Shown here: piece by piece, positions 36,830-48,445 of the stretch
Position numbering within the stretch: the first letter of the stretch is position 1
Layout: each line of letters begins with the position of its first letter
Assembly (NCBI GenBank): GCA_027924645.1
Contig: BSBN01000333.1
Coordinates: forward strand, 10,000,001-10,064,000
Source of the DNA: Cunninghamia lanceolata
Taxonomy: Eukaryota; Streptophyta; Pinopsida; Cupressales; Cupressaceae
Length of the DNA stretch: 64,000 nt
Direction of reading: 5' to 3'
The notes under the pieces: generated by a model
The model's input: the letters and a program-made list of their open reading frames with translations, nothing else
Database searches by the model: none
What the model was told of the DNA's origin: nothing
Program-made: the position numbers and the translations under genes

Positions 36830-37925
36830 CTACAGTGCTACTCTAGATCTACATCTGTATATACCCATCCCAATCAGAAAATTGAAAGTCACCTTGCGCT
36901 TGCTATGCAAAAATGAGTGAACTTCATAGACCTACCTCATAAACTCAATGAACGCTACCTCATCCGTAGGATATCTTGGTAGCATGTCTGGCTCTCCTGA
37001 GAAGCCATATACCCTGATGTAGGAGAAAGTGGGAAACTGGATAAACCAATTAGCCCACTCCACCATTGCTGATCTGGTATCAGTTGAAAACTGTATATGC
37101 AACTCATTGTCAAGATCTCGCACCGCATGCATAAATAAGGAATGCATCATTCACCCGACTATAATGTTGTTTAGCCTCTAAAAATTCTAACTGCAGGTAA
37201 TGGTGATATATATGTTGAATGCCCAGAGTTCCAACGATATTCAAACCCCTAAACTAACCTTGAAAGGCCATTAGATATACAAGGCATGATATCATGTGGA
37301 ATTCATGGGCCTTTTGAAAATCAATTATTTAATGGTGGAGACTATCACTGATTAGTGTTGGCCAGACATAATATTCTGTTTTGTCAACAATTTGGGAGAT
37401 GATGTAAAACATCCAAGGCTAAAATTTATTGGCCTCTGCTTGACTTGTGACCCGGTTCAGCAGAGTAATCATTATCGTGTATTCTTCATTGAATTCTCCA
37501 TGTCCAATGTTCTTTGGCAAAATATTCTGCTTCTCTTTCAACCACTTTTGAGCAATTCTTTTCTGATATTTTTCCTTGCCATTATGCCACACCTTCTTGC
37601 ATTCTTCAATAGAAATGATGAAGTTCTCCTTCCACGATGGTATTAAAAAATATTTCTCAATGTCATTTGGCCTGAGGCTGTAGAGTACATGCCCATCTAC
37701 TGATTGGATTTCCCTTATAACTGAATTGTAATGCTTAGTACAAGCGATTACAAATTCAATACTTTACACTATGATGAGGAATGAAGTTGTCGCAAGTAAC
37801 CCAGAGTGACTCAGATCCCTGATGGCGATGTTTCCTGCATCTTCTAAAGCATGCAAATTAAATATTGGAAGCACCTTATGCAAATTTGTCTTGACGATTC
37901 TCAGGTAATCATGAACCAACGCCAT
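36830..37925 (-). pseudogene. LTR-encoded ORF, copy in 3' LTR of D
   Basis: It starts at an ATG (37923-37925, first residues MALVHDYLR) and ends at the TAG at 36830-36832. It encodes the same protein as 44945-46036. Here the three codons that are stops in the other copy are sense (CAG, CAA, CGA). This copy instead has a 4-bp insertion near 37135, a TAG near 37255 and a TAG near 36932. The protein is rich in aromatic residues, with a conserved WFIQFPTFSYIRVYGF block. There is no signal peptide or membrane segment that I can see, and no family I recognise. Confidence 0.75.
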
Positions 37926-38574
37926 TTTAGGCTTGATTTCTATTGGAGTACTGAATACAGAAAAACTTAAAGAATGCCTATGAACACGCTATGTTTGGAA
38001 ATATTTTGCACAAAAGGTTGAAAATTGTTTGCTAATTTCTTTTAAAAAGTAGCTTTCAAGAGAAAAAGTTGGCATGTGGGTTTTGTAGACCATCTCATTC
38101 TGAAGCAACTCAGATCATCAGATTCTGAAAAAGTAGAAGATTTCTTGAAAAAGCGACGAAAAACCAGATTTCAGAAAAACTAAAATTTTCCAATCTTCAA
38201 GAGGAAGTAATTCCAAATGAACCCTTTTCGATGAAAACTGAAAAAGCTCCAGCTCTGTTTCTGAAAAATGATGCCCTAGAAAAATGGACCTTGAAAAAAC
38301 GTGCCTCTGTGCTTCCTAATCCCAAAACCACGAAGAACGCTGAAAAAACACTTAGTTTGGGTTCTCAAATCTTCATGAGAAGAAAACAATGTTCTTCTTC
38401 CTCTAGATGTAACCTACAAAAATAATGAATAAAGAAGGCCAAAGGCTTGTTTTTATAGAACTTAAGACGAAAAAGCAGCTTTCTTTGTGAAAGCATAAAT
38501 CTTGAAGCTTATCTATGAAGATAGCAACTCTTTGAGCAAAAATCCAAGTTGATATGCTCACATAGAATGAATTC

Positions 38575-38584
38575 CTATTTTATA
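38575..38584 (-). promoter_or_regulatory. TATA box, 3' LTR of D
   Basis: The minus strand reads TATAAAATAG, a good plant TATA box, 650 bp upstream of the LTR frame. Confidence 0.55.
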
Positions 38585-38889
38585 GCTGTCCATGGCTCAC
38601 GTGTGAGGATGATGAAAAAGATGCTACTTTGATGATGTCATCAAACACATAAAATTGCAAAAGTGTTAGCCAATTTTCCTTCATTTTGAAACTTTTGCAT
38701 TCGTTCTGACTCCAACGTGGCCTTCCTCTAATTTCAACAAGATGGCAAATTGTCATTGTTGATTAAAAAATCTAACTGATCATGGCATTTTGAAGTTTTA
38801 TCAATTTAGATTTGATCCCCAACCTCGAACTGACGATCTGACGACGTTTGACTACAATTTTGATTCCTAGACGAAGATCGGGAAATGGC

Positions 38890-38957
38890 ATGAAGGAGGC
38901 ACTATCAGGACAAGAAATTTTCTATGAAGGAGGCACTATCAGGACAAGAAATTTTCT
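38890..38957. repeat. 34-bp tandem duplication in 3' LTR of D
   Basis: ATGAAGGAGGCACTATCAGG starts two perfect adjacent copies. The 5' LTR has one, so it arose after insertion. Confidence 0.9.
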
Positions 38958-38971
38958 AACACTGAAAAACC

Positions 38972-39646
38972 AGGAGCCTTGACTAGACAAGGGCTCCTAA
39001 GATCTCATGCCTTAGCCAATTTTTTGACATTTTTAATTTTGTTCACTTTTCATTTTTTGTGCATGTTTTGATGACTGTGGGCCCCTGTTTGGATGCTGAA
39101 TCTTGCTTGCCGAAGCAAAACTAAGACTAATGGTCAAGCAATTAGGCAAACCTGATGAAAACTAAATTGATTGCACCTTCTGCCTACCTCAGAAACTAAA
39201 TTAGACTGATTTTCTATGAATCTGATCAGGCTGACAGAAGAGGATTTGCAATTTTTTAGGAAAAAATGAAGAAAAAATGAAAAATAATCTAACTCGGGGA
39301 AGATTGGGAGCCCCTAGCCTCCAAGGGCTCCTGGGATTTCATGCCTTAGAAATTTTTTGATAGTTTTCAACTCCTTCTACAGTTTCCTCATTTTACGTGC
39401 TGGCAGCTACTTTCTATCATTGATTCTTGTGATCTACGAGACAACTATCACTGAATGAAGGGTGGACTAGATAACCTGAGCATATCTAAGATGAATCCCA
39501 TCTTTTCTAGGCCTGATGACTGAATTTGATTGATTTTAACCACCCAGAAGCGGGCTGACGAGATCCTTTTTAACGTTTTCTGAGAAAATGCAAAAAAAAC
39601 TATCTCTGGACAAATTGGGAGCCCCTGGCCTCTAGGGGCTCCTAGG
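38972..39646. repeat. Three hairpin repeats GGAGCCC...GGGCTCC in the 3' LTR of D
   Basis: Imperfect palindromes of about 28 bp lie at 38972-38999, 39306-39334 and 39617-39646, spaced about 310-335 bp. Surrounding sequence (GATTTCATGCCTTAG, GGCTGACRRRRGA) is also shared between units, so these are old, diverged tandem units. They lie upstream of the TATA box in LTR sense. Confidence 0.75.
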
Positions 39647-40519
39647 AAACCCAGACTTAGCCAAAATTTGGCTTCTTTTAACTTTCTTTGTTTTCTGAAT
39701 TCATCATGCTTCATTTTCCATTCTTCGTCGTTTATCGATCGTTCAACAGTTCTTCATCCTCTAAACAATGCTAAAAACTTGAATCTAACCCTTGGTAGAT
39801 GACCTTCCTCCATTAATGGCCTCAGAGTTCATGCTTCACCTTCTGAAAAAGTAGAATTGACCTAGTAGAGAAAACTCAACCTTTTGTAGATTCTGTTTGG
39901 ACCACCGTGATCGTGAAGCAATATCAACCAATTAGAATCAGGCAGGACTCTTGAATCAGAGATTCTATTTTTAGAAACTTTGCTTTTTTAGAAAAATTTG
40001 CTAGCATCCGTATCTCAAGAAATCTAGAAAACCTAAATTTGATGTCTACTTTTAGAAACTTTCTATTTTTAGAAATTTTGACTTTTTGACGACAAATGTT
40101 TTAGATTCTCACAAAATGCCTTAATGAAGCAAAAATTTGATTTGGCACAATAATTGGCTCTGTCTGGGGACCATGTCAGATACTTATAGCATAGGAGAAC
40201 CGAGAATCTCTGGACTTTCAAGCTTAGACCAATGTCTTATCAATTGGGCAATAGGGTCAGGATATTTTCCTAATCACCTAGAACAAGATTTTTTTCCCTA
40301 AATCACCTAGGACCAGACTTCCTAAAATCACATAAGAGTTGGAACTTTCCAAAAACATAAAAAACACGACTGCCTACAAAACACACAACTAACAAAAACA
40401 TTACGGAAAGGGGAAACACATTACAACATAACATTTAAATAAAATGACTAAGGAGACACAACATAAACTAAAGATGCACACAAATGCTCTTTAAGCAAGG
40501 ACAAGAAGAACAAAAACTG

Positions 40520-43500
40520 TTACACAAAACCATCAACTGGTTCAGAAAAATAAGAGCCTTTTCTCTTGAGCTGTGAGATTTGTCTTGGCAACACATAACT
40601 TTTCTTCCTCTGCAACACCTTCTCGAAGAGCCACGATTTAGGTGGGTAGTTCCATTCAGGCCATGAGAAGTTCATGATGAACTATTTGATATGCAAGAAC
40701 TCAGGTGGATCATCTTCTTCCATAGCAAAAATCCTTTGCAACAAGTGAAGGTACAGAACCTCTTTTTGAAGATATGAAGCAAGGTCTTGTGGCCAAAGTA
40801 TGCTTGTGGGAATGGTAACCACCACATATAGAACTTGACGTTCTTCATTTACGTCTTCAACATATGCAACCTTGAACATAGTCAATGTATCATCCTCTGA
40901 AAAAGATTGAAGCTGCTCATACAGAATCTCCATCACTGATTCTTGGCTTACCGGATCCACAACTGCTACCATCAATTTATATAGTGATTCAGGTACTTTT
41001 TCATCATTCTCATCGGTCATGTCTTCGTCCATCCAATCCTTAGAATCTGAATGTGATAAATCATCAATATCTAAATCTTTGAGCTTCTGATCATCATTAA
41101 AGAACACTTGATGGATAACATCTTCACCTGATGGCTCACTTTGTCATCCATCATTTTGAATCTCATCAACCTCCATAGAGCAATCTTCTTCAATAAACAT
41201 ATCCTTGAGACCATGAACATGGATATCTGGTAGCATCTCATCTTCAGCAACCATGTACCTTTCTTCTTTTGATAGGTAAGTAGGATCAAAGACAGATTCT
41301 TCTAAGCTTTGTGTTTCTTCTTCTTGTGTTTGATTGATCTCACATATGACATATCTCACAAAGCACTTTTCAAGAATTTCTGACTTTTCCATATGATTCT
41401 CTTCAGTGACCAAGACTGAATATCCATGAGCTTTTCTTCTCCACAAGTCTCTTCATATGTTGCATTTTGTGTTGACTTCATCATATCTGTGATGTCTCTT
41501 TCTCGCACAGGTTCATGGATATCCTCTGAAAGTTTAGCATCACCTTCTTTACTAGTGTGTATGAAAACTTCTTGAGACAAAGATGAAGACGGGCTAAACT
41601 GCAAAAGAAAATTTATAGTATCCTCTACTGAAGAATCAACCTCCAAGTGATGTAGAAAACTGTCGAGATCCAATGATGAATCTTCCATATGGTCTTTGGT
41701 TTTGAGAAATTCCTCCAATGATGAATCATCTTCAAAATGAAGATCTTGTTCTTGCTCCAATTGCAATGCTTCTTTGGTCTCTTCTCCTTTAAATGTATTT
41801 GACACAGGTTCTTCAAACCAACCTTCAAAAGATGAGAAAAACAAATTGGATTCACCATTGCTCTTTGTAGCATATTTGATCTCTTCCTCATAATTTTGCT
41901 CTTGAGAAGATTGTTGCACTTCTTCTTCCTCAGAGAAAGTATGCAAGTTGTGCATTTATTCAGTTTCTTCCATCAATGATCCTTCTTCATATTCAAAGAA
42001 ATTATACAAATTTTTAGATTCTGATGAACATTCATGTTCCATATGCAAACACATGATGTCGCATGAAATAGAATTAGGAAAATGATCCCTTCTAATATTT
42101 GATTTGCACTAGGTAAATCTCTTTATAGAGCTCCCATTAGCTTTGTCAAAGGATTCGAGCAATGTAGGTTGTATGACAGCCTCCTTCTTGACATACTTAA
42201 CAATTGTATCCAGCTGATCTGGATGATCCTGAACATATTCCAGCTGTGAAATCTGCAACTTTGTCTCCATCATAGAATCCACTATATCAAAATTTGTCGA
42301 AGACGGATCTTGAGCGGCCTTAACATTTTTATGTGGAGACTTAACATTAGAAGTGGAAGCCACTTCCTTCCCCTTTTCTTTTGATCTTAGTTTATCCTCT
42401 TCTTCTTTCTGTGCCTTGAAATGCTGAGCACGTGTAAACATAGGCACCGAAAAATCCTCATGGTTTACCACAAGATAATATTGACAAAGATCCTCTTGTT
42501 CTTCCTTTTTGCAAATAGGTTCTTTCTAGAAGTATCCTGTAGTAGAGTTGCCATCAAAGTTGTCTGTCTGTGGTAAGAGAACATTCGCACTTGGGGAAGG
42601 GACAATACTTGAGATGGGTGTAGTGTCAGCATATCCCATAATCTGATTCATCCTTAAATTTTTAGGACATGTGGTACCAGTATGTGCATCAGTTTCGTGA
42701 AAGTAGTAAAATACTGTATTTTGTGTAGCGTCGACTGTTTGTCTTGGTGGAGGTGTTGGCAACCTGGGCCTATAGTTATTAAAAGGCTGGAAATTGTTCC
42801 TCTTAGGCTGGTATGGCTGTTGTGGTTGATAATGTTGATGTGGTTGAAATTATGGTTGGGGTTGGTACTGTTGTTGTGGTGACTGATACGGCTACTATGT
42901 AGGTTGCCCCTGAGTAGGCAATTGCCTCTTCATTTTAGTCACTTCATTTGCTACCTTTTATAGCAGTGGATATACAGAACTCTAAACAAGAGGCCTGATT
43001 GAACCTGTCTTCATCTTACCAGAGGTAATCATGTTATCCTCTAACTTGATGGCATTTTCTTGTGCACTAGATAATTCCGTTTCTTCAGCCAACCTCAAGA
43101 AGAAGGCTATCTCAAAAGGAAGAGCGTTAATGAAACTGCTAAACATAATTTTCAGAGATGGATTGAGTGTATGAGAAAGGCATGTAACCAGGTGATTAAA
43201 CCTTGCTACAAACTCCCTCATTGATTCATTATTCTCCATCTTTGAATTTGATAGTTGTGTGAACAATCGATGACCGTCTTCGACAGGTTTGAACATCGCC
43301 AAAAATTTCTCGTTGATAGTTTCCCAATCAATAATGATGCTTGGCTCCAGATGATTGAACTAGTCGACATCATTTCCCACAAGAGTCTCTACAAAGATTC
43401 GCACAGCAACGTCTTCATGTAATACATGCAAAATGACACAAGCTGTTGTGAATGCAGAGATATGTTTATCAATTTGTTGAGTCCCATCACCGTGGAACCG

Positions 43501-43926
43501 AGGAAAGTGCTTCCTTGACCCCTTTGGTAGCTCATGATGTGCTTGCAGGGCCAAAGGTGCAATGTTGTCACCCCAAGGTAATGGAGGTGGACGCCTCTGA
43601 TTTAGGTTATTGCTATTATTATTATTAGCATCACCCATTGCTCTAGGCTAGATTATGGGTTCCTCTAGAAGTACTTCCTACTTGACTTCAAGAACTTGCT
43701 GGATTCCAGGAACTGTGTTGGATGCTTCTCCAACTTCTGTAGGAATAAGATCTTGGAAGAACAGATCTGTAGTACCATCTTTCCCTCTTCTTGTATAAAC
43801 CCTGTAAGCCAGGATTATCTATTGCCATGTGGGGGGTGGTAATACTGGTCTTCCAGACACAAGATCTGCTTTGTGTTCTTCGTCAAGAGTAGTAGCTGCG
43901 TTTCTCCACTGAGCAGGACTTTCCAT
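40520..43926 (-). pseudogene. gag: Element D polyprotein: gag fused to a long acidic domain, no pol
   Basis: One frame can be followed from the ATG at 43926 (MESPAQWRNAATTL) to a TAA at 40520-40522, about 1,135 codons, with about fourteen stops and one frameshift near 41400. Order: a short N-terminal region; a gag capsid domain from about residue 97 (HFPRFHGDGTQQIDKHISAF, then ESMREFVARFNHLV); a Gln/Pro-rich linker (QPHQHYQPQQPYQP); and a knuckle near residue 407 that keeps only H-x4-C (HTGTTC). About 590 residues rich in Glu, Asp, Ser and Gln follow (EEEEVQQSSQEQ, FEDDSSLEEFL). No DTG/DSG, YxDD, RNase H or integrase motif occurs. Most stops fit deaminated CAG, CAA, CGA or TGG codons. The acidic part matches no family I know. 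Confidence 0.82.
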
Positions 43927-44105
43927 TTATGCAAATATGAAACTCCTTAGGTTACTAATGATATCTGTTTGCTCTACTTCCACATGTATAAGATTTGGTT
44001 GAATAATAGGTGGTGTAAGATTTGGTTGTTGAACATGAGCAGTAGGATGCGAGATAGTCATTTCTGTGACATAAGCTTAAGCTTGCTTGAAGCTTTATGC
44101 CTCGT

Positions 44106-44123
44106 GCCCTACAATGGGCGCCA
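44106..44123 (-). other. Primer binding site of element D
   Basis: The minus strand reads TGGCGCCCATTGTAGGGC six bases inside the LTR. A TGGCGCC start pairs with tRNAs ending in GGCGCCA and is used by Tat/Athila-type plant gypsy elements, unlike the tRNA-Met sites of A, B and C. Confidence 0.7.
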
Positions 44124-44944
44124 TAAAATAGTTGGTGTTTCAATTCACACCTCTAGAATGCGAGTTGGAAATGGACAGCTATGTATAGATAACCTACTCT
44201 TCAAATTAGGAGGGGAAGTTCCCTCTTTGCTGATGACTGCTTTAAAGATAAATAAACTAAATTGCCTATCTTTTTGATTCTCAGCTGCGAGCACAAGGCT
44301 ATAAAACTCTGTCGCTACAACAACGGTTTTTCTCTTAACTTCTAACTATAGCTAGGCCTAAACGAAATGACACTTTTGACAACCCAAGTAAATTCAGAGC
44401 TTAGGAATCAAAAGTAAACATGGAATGATTCATTAACACAAAAGCTCAAATAAGCTTATTCCAAATTGCACCTGAAGACTCATTGTACTTTTAGGATGAA
44501 AAATAAAAGTAAGAATAAGCAAGCAACACATATGATGATAAATTAAAAGAACATGAGATAGAGAATCAACGTAATGGAAGACATGAGATTTCCTGAATAA
44601 CAATTTGCAGGCAAGAATAGGCACAACAAATTTTGCTATCACAATTACAGTTCCTAAACAATGGGCAAGGTTGCTCTTATTTATACACAAATCAAAGGAA
44701 TAGGGAACCCTAAAATCTCCTTGATCCTAGCTAACTAACTTGCCAACTCGCAAGTTTTATTTCTATTCTAGACAAAAGATTACAACTAACACCTGCTTTA
44801 AAACAATTTGATTTAAAGCAGAGAAAGCACCAACTATTACAAAGTGATTTTTCTATTTAAAGGATGGATAAGCTTGAATGAAAGTGATAGCCTTAAATCG
44901 GAAAAGCATTGAGTTAACTACCACTTTTTGAGTTCCATCCTTAT

Positions 44945-46036
44945 CTACATTGTTGCTCCAGATCTACATTTGTATATACCCATCCCAACTGAAAAATTGA
45001 AAGCCACCTTGCGCCTGCTACACAAAAATGAGTGAACTTCATAGACTTGCTTCAGAAACTCCATGAACACTACCTCATCCATAGGATATCCTAGTAGCAT
45101 GATCGACTCTCTTGAGAAGCCATATACCCTGATGTAGGAGAAAGTGGGAAACTGGATAAACCAATCAACCCACTTCGCCATTGCCGATCCGGCATCAGCT
45201 GAAAATTGTATATGCAACTCATTGTCAAGATTTCACACCGCATGCATAAGGAATGCATCATTTACCTGCCTATAACATCGTTCAACCTCTGAAAACTCTA
45301 ACTGCAGGTAATGGTGATATATATGTTGAATGCCCAGAGTTCCAACAATATTCAAACCCCTAAATTGACCTTGAAAGGCCATTAGATATACGAGGTATGA
45401 TATCATGTGGAATTCATGGGCCTTTTGAAAATCAATTATCTGATGGTGGAGACTATCATTGATTAGTGTTGGCCAGTCATAGTGTTCTGTTCTGTTAACA
45501 ATCTAGGAGATGATGTAAAACATCCAAGGTTGAAATTTATTGGCCTCTGCTTGACCTATGACCCAGTTCAATAGAGTAATCACTACAATGTATTCTTCCT
45601 TGAATTCTCCACGTCCAATGTTCTTTGGCAAAATATTCTGCTTCTCTTTCAACCACTTTTGAGCAATTATTTTCTAATATTTTTCCTTGTCATTGTGCCA
45701 CACCTTCTTGCATTCTTCAATAGAAATGACAAAGTTTTCCTTCCACGATGGTATTGAAAAACATTTCTCAATGCCATTAGGCACGAGGCTGTAGAGTACA
45801 CACCCATCTGTTGATTGAATTTCCCTTGTAACTGAATTGTAATGCTTAGTACAAGCGATTACGAATTTAATGCTTTGCACTGTGACCGGGATTGAAGCTG
45901 CTGCAAGCAACCCAGAGTGACTCAGATTCTTGATGGCGATGTTTTCTGCATCTTCTAAAGCATGCAAATTGAATATTGGAAGCACCTTATGCAAATCTAT
46001 CTTGACGGTTCTCAGGTAATCATGAACCAATGTCGT
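44945..46036 (-). pseudogene. LTR-encoded ORF, copy in 5' LTR of D (about 363 codons)
   Basis: One frame runs from 46036 to the TAG at 44945-44947 with only three internal stops (about 45674, 45508 and 45235). All three are sense in the other LTR. The start codon is ACG here, ATG in the other copy. There are no frameshifts. It begins about 650 bp downstream of the LTR TATA box, so in the full-length transcript it would be the first frame, ahead of gag. Such an extra upstream frame is known in some giant plant gypsy elements, but there it lies outside the LTR. Function unknown. Confidence 0.8.
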
Positions 46037-46688
46037 TTTAGGCTTGATTTATATTGGAGAGTACTGCATATTGAAAAACTTGAAGAATGCTTGTGAATAC
46101 GCCTATGTTTAGAAATATTTTGCACAAAAGGTTGAAAATTGTTTGTTGATTTCTTTTAAAAAGTAGCTTTCAAGAGAAAAAGTTGGCACATGGGTTTTGT
46201 ACACCATCTTGTTCTGAAGCAACTCTGATCGTCAAATTTCAAAAAAGTAGAGGATTTCCCGAAAAAGCGGCAAAAAAAAAGATTTCAGAAAAACTAAAAT
46301 TTTTCAATCTTCAAGAGAATGTAATTCTAGATGAACCCATTTTGATGAAAACTGAAAAAGCTCCGACTCTATTTCTGAAAAATGATGCCCTAGAAAAATG
46401 GACTTTGAAAAAGCGTGCCTCTGTGCTTCCCAATCCCGAAACCACTACGAACATTGAAAAAACACTCAGTTTGGGTTCTCAAATCTTCATGAGAAGAAAA
46501 TGATGTTCTTCTTCCTTTGGATGCAACCTGTAAAAATAATGAATAAAGGAGGCCAAAGGCTTGTTTTTGCAGAACTTAAGGCGAAAAAGCAGCTTTCTTT
46601 GTGAAAGCATAAATCTTGAAGCTTATCTATGAAGATAGCAACTCTTTGAGACAAAATCCAAGTTGATATGCTCGCATAGGATGAATTC

Positions 46689-46698
46689 CTATATTATA
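46689..46698 (-). promoter_or_regulatory. TATA box, 5' LTR of D
   Basis: The minus strand reads TATAATATAG at the position matching TATAAAATAG in the other LTR. It would drive the LTR frame and the genomic RNA. Confidence 0.55.
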
Positions 46699-47065
46699 GC
46701 TGCCTATGGCTCACGTGTGAGGATGATGAAAAAGCTGCTACTTTGATGATGTCATCATACATGTGAAGTTGCAAAAGTGTTAGCCAATTTTCCTTCGTTT
46801 TGAAACTTTTGCATTCGTTTTGACTCCAGCGTGGCCTTCCTCTGATTTCAACAAGATGGCAAACTGTCACCGTTGACTGAAAAATCTGACTGATCATGGC
46901 ATTTTGAAGTTTTATCAATTCAGATTTGATCCCAGCCTCGAATTGACGATCTGACGATGTTTGACTGCAATTTTGATTCTTGGAAACCATCACCGGATGA
47001 AGATCGGGAAATGGCATGAAGGAGGCACTATCGGGACAAGAAATTTTCTAACACTGGAAAACCCA

Positions 47066-47724
47066 AGAGCCTTGACTGGATAGGGGCTCCTAGGATCTCA
47101 TGCCTTAGCCAATTTTATGAGATTTTCAATTTTGTTCACTTTTCATTTTTCGTGCGCGTTTCGGTGACAATAGGCCCCTATTTGGATGTTGAATCTCGCT
47201 TGCCAGAGTAAAACTAAGAATGATGGTCAGGTAATCAAGCAAGCCTGATGAGAACTGAATTGATTGCACCTTCTACCTACCTCGACAACTGGATCAGATT
47301 AATTTTCTGTGAATCTGACCCGGCTGACATAAGAGGATTTGCAAATTTCTAGGAAAAAATGAAGAAAAAAATGAAAAATAATCTAACTCTGGGAAGACTG
47401 GGAGCCCTTAGCCTTCAGGGGCTCCCGGGATTTCATGCCTTAGATGTTTTTTGATAATTTTCAACTTCTTCCGTAGTTTCCTCATTTCGTGTGCCGGCAG
47501 TTCTTTTCTGCCATTGATTCCCGTGATCTGTCAGACAACTGTCACTAAATGAAGGGTGGATTGGATAGCCTGAGCATATCTAAGATGAATCCCATCTTTT
47601 CTAGGCCTGATGACTGAATTTGACTGCAGCAGGCTGACGAGGTCCTTTTCAACATTTTTCAAGAAAACGCAAAAAAAAACTCTCTGGACAAACTGGGAGC
47701 CCTTGGCCTCCAAGGGCTCCTTGG
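47066..47724. repeat. Three hairpin repeats in the 5' LTR of D
   Basis: Counterparts of the 3' LTR set, near 47066-47092, 47399-47427 and 47695-47724. The stems are kept although single bases differ. Confidence 0.72.
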
Positions 47725-48231
47725 AAACCCAGACTTAGCCAAATTTTGTCTTCTTTTAACTTTTCTTTATTTTCTGGATTCATCATGCTTTGTTTTCTAT
47801 TCTTTGTTAGTCGTCGGTCGTTTAACAGTTCATCGTCCTCTGAACAACGCTGAAAGCTTGAATCTGACCCCTGGCAGATGAACTTCCTCCATTAATGGCC
47901 TCGGAGTTCGTGCTTCGCCTTTTGAAAAAGAAAAATTGACACAGTAGAGAAAACTCAACCTTTTGCAGATTTTGTCTAGACCACCTTGATCGTGAAGCAA
48001 TATAAGCCAATCAGAATTAGGTAGGACTCCTGAATCAGAGATTCTATTTTTAGAAAATTTTGCTAGCATCCATATCTCAAGAAACCCAGAAAACCTAAAT
48101 TTGACGTCTATTTTTAGAAACTTTCTAAAAATAGAAACTTCTTATTTTTAGAAATTTTGACATTTTGACAACAAATTTTTAAATTCTCACAAAATGCCCT
48201 AATGAAGCAAAAATTTTGATTTGGCACAACA

Positions 48232-48236
48232 TGGCA
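48232..48236. repeat. Target site duplication TGGCA, right of D
   Basis: Exact match to 35900-35904, abutting ...GGCACAACA. Confidence 0.88.
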
Positions 48237-48323
48237 ATAGCCTATATTTGATAATGTGAACCTAAAACCTTAATAATAAAATATAAACTGCTATACGGTC
48301 TAATTTAAAATTACCATATTTTT

Positions 48324-48445
48324 AGAGGCACAAGATAGGGTGCTCAACCAGTGGGTCCTCTCCCCTAAACCACTAACAAAAAAGTGTGGAAGGAATGGAG
48401 CGATGTGATGACTGTTTGAGGGCCCCACCAGTTACCGAAGGAAAT
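48324..48445 (+). repeat. Direct repeat flanking the LINE, left copy (122 bp)
   Basis: From AGAGGCACAAG to TTACCGAAGGAAAT. It matches 51004-51126 at about nine bases in ten by eye and then stops abruptly at a (GAAT)n run. Confidence 0.88.

Larger units (their letters stand above)
35905..40152 (-). repeat. 3' LTR of element D (4248 bp)
   Basis: Aligns with 44130-48231 along its length. It contains one copy of the LTR frame (36830-37925), a TATA box (38575-38584), a private 34-bp tandem duplication (38890-38923, 38924-38957) and three GGAGCCC...GGGCTCC hairpins. Confidence 0.93.
35905..48231 (-). mobile_element. Element D: 12.3-kb gag-only LTR retrotransposon with ORF-bearing LTRs
   Basis: LTRs at 35905-40152 and 44130-48231 and an exact TGGCA duplication (35900-35904, 48232-48236) fix the ends. 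The terminus is TG...CA, degraded in one LTR at each inner edge. The internal 4.0 kb carries a primer binding site and one gag-type polyprotein frame on the minus strand. Protease, RT, RNase H and integrase are absent, with too little space for them to be hidden in another frame. It is therefore non-autonomous. Each LTR additionally contains a frame of about 363 codons. The primer site type suggests kinship to the Tat/Athila/Ogre side of Ty3/gypsy, by inference. Confidence 0.92.
44130..48231 (-). repeat. 5' LTR of element D (4102 bp)
   Basis: Partner of 35905-40152. Its inner edge reads AGTTGG instead of TGTTGG. It contains the other copy of the LTR frame (44945-46036) and the three hairpins. 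Relative to the LTR's 5' end at 48231, the order is hairpins, TATA box, frame, primer binding site. Confidence 0.93.

Noticed and set aside
38972..39646. Regularly spaced palindromic repeats as a CRISPR array
   Set aside because: Only three units, about 300 bp apart, inside a plant LTR, with spacers that are themselves repeats.
40153..40175. Plus-strand primer binding site (TTGGCTCTGTCTGGGGA) making D a plus-strand element
   Set aside because: Gag and polyprotein lie on the minus strand, and a better site (TGGCGCC...) is next to the other LTR in minus orientation.
46183..46503. 106-codon plus-strand frame inside LTR D
   Set aside because: It starts at an alternative codon and is antisense to the LTR's own transcription sense, with no family resemblance; the left LTR version is much shorter.
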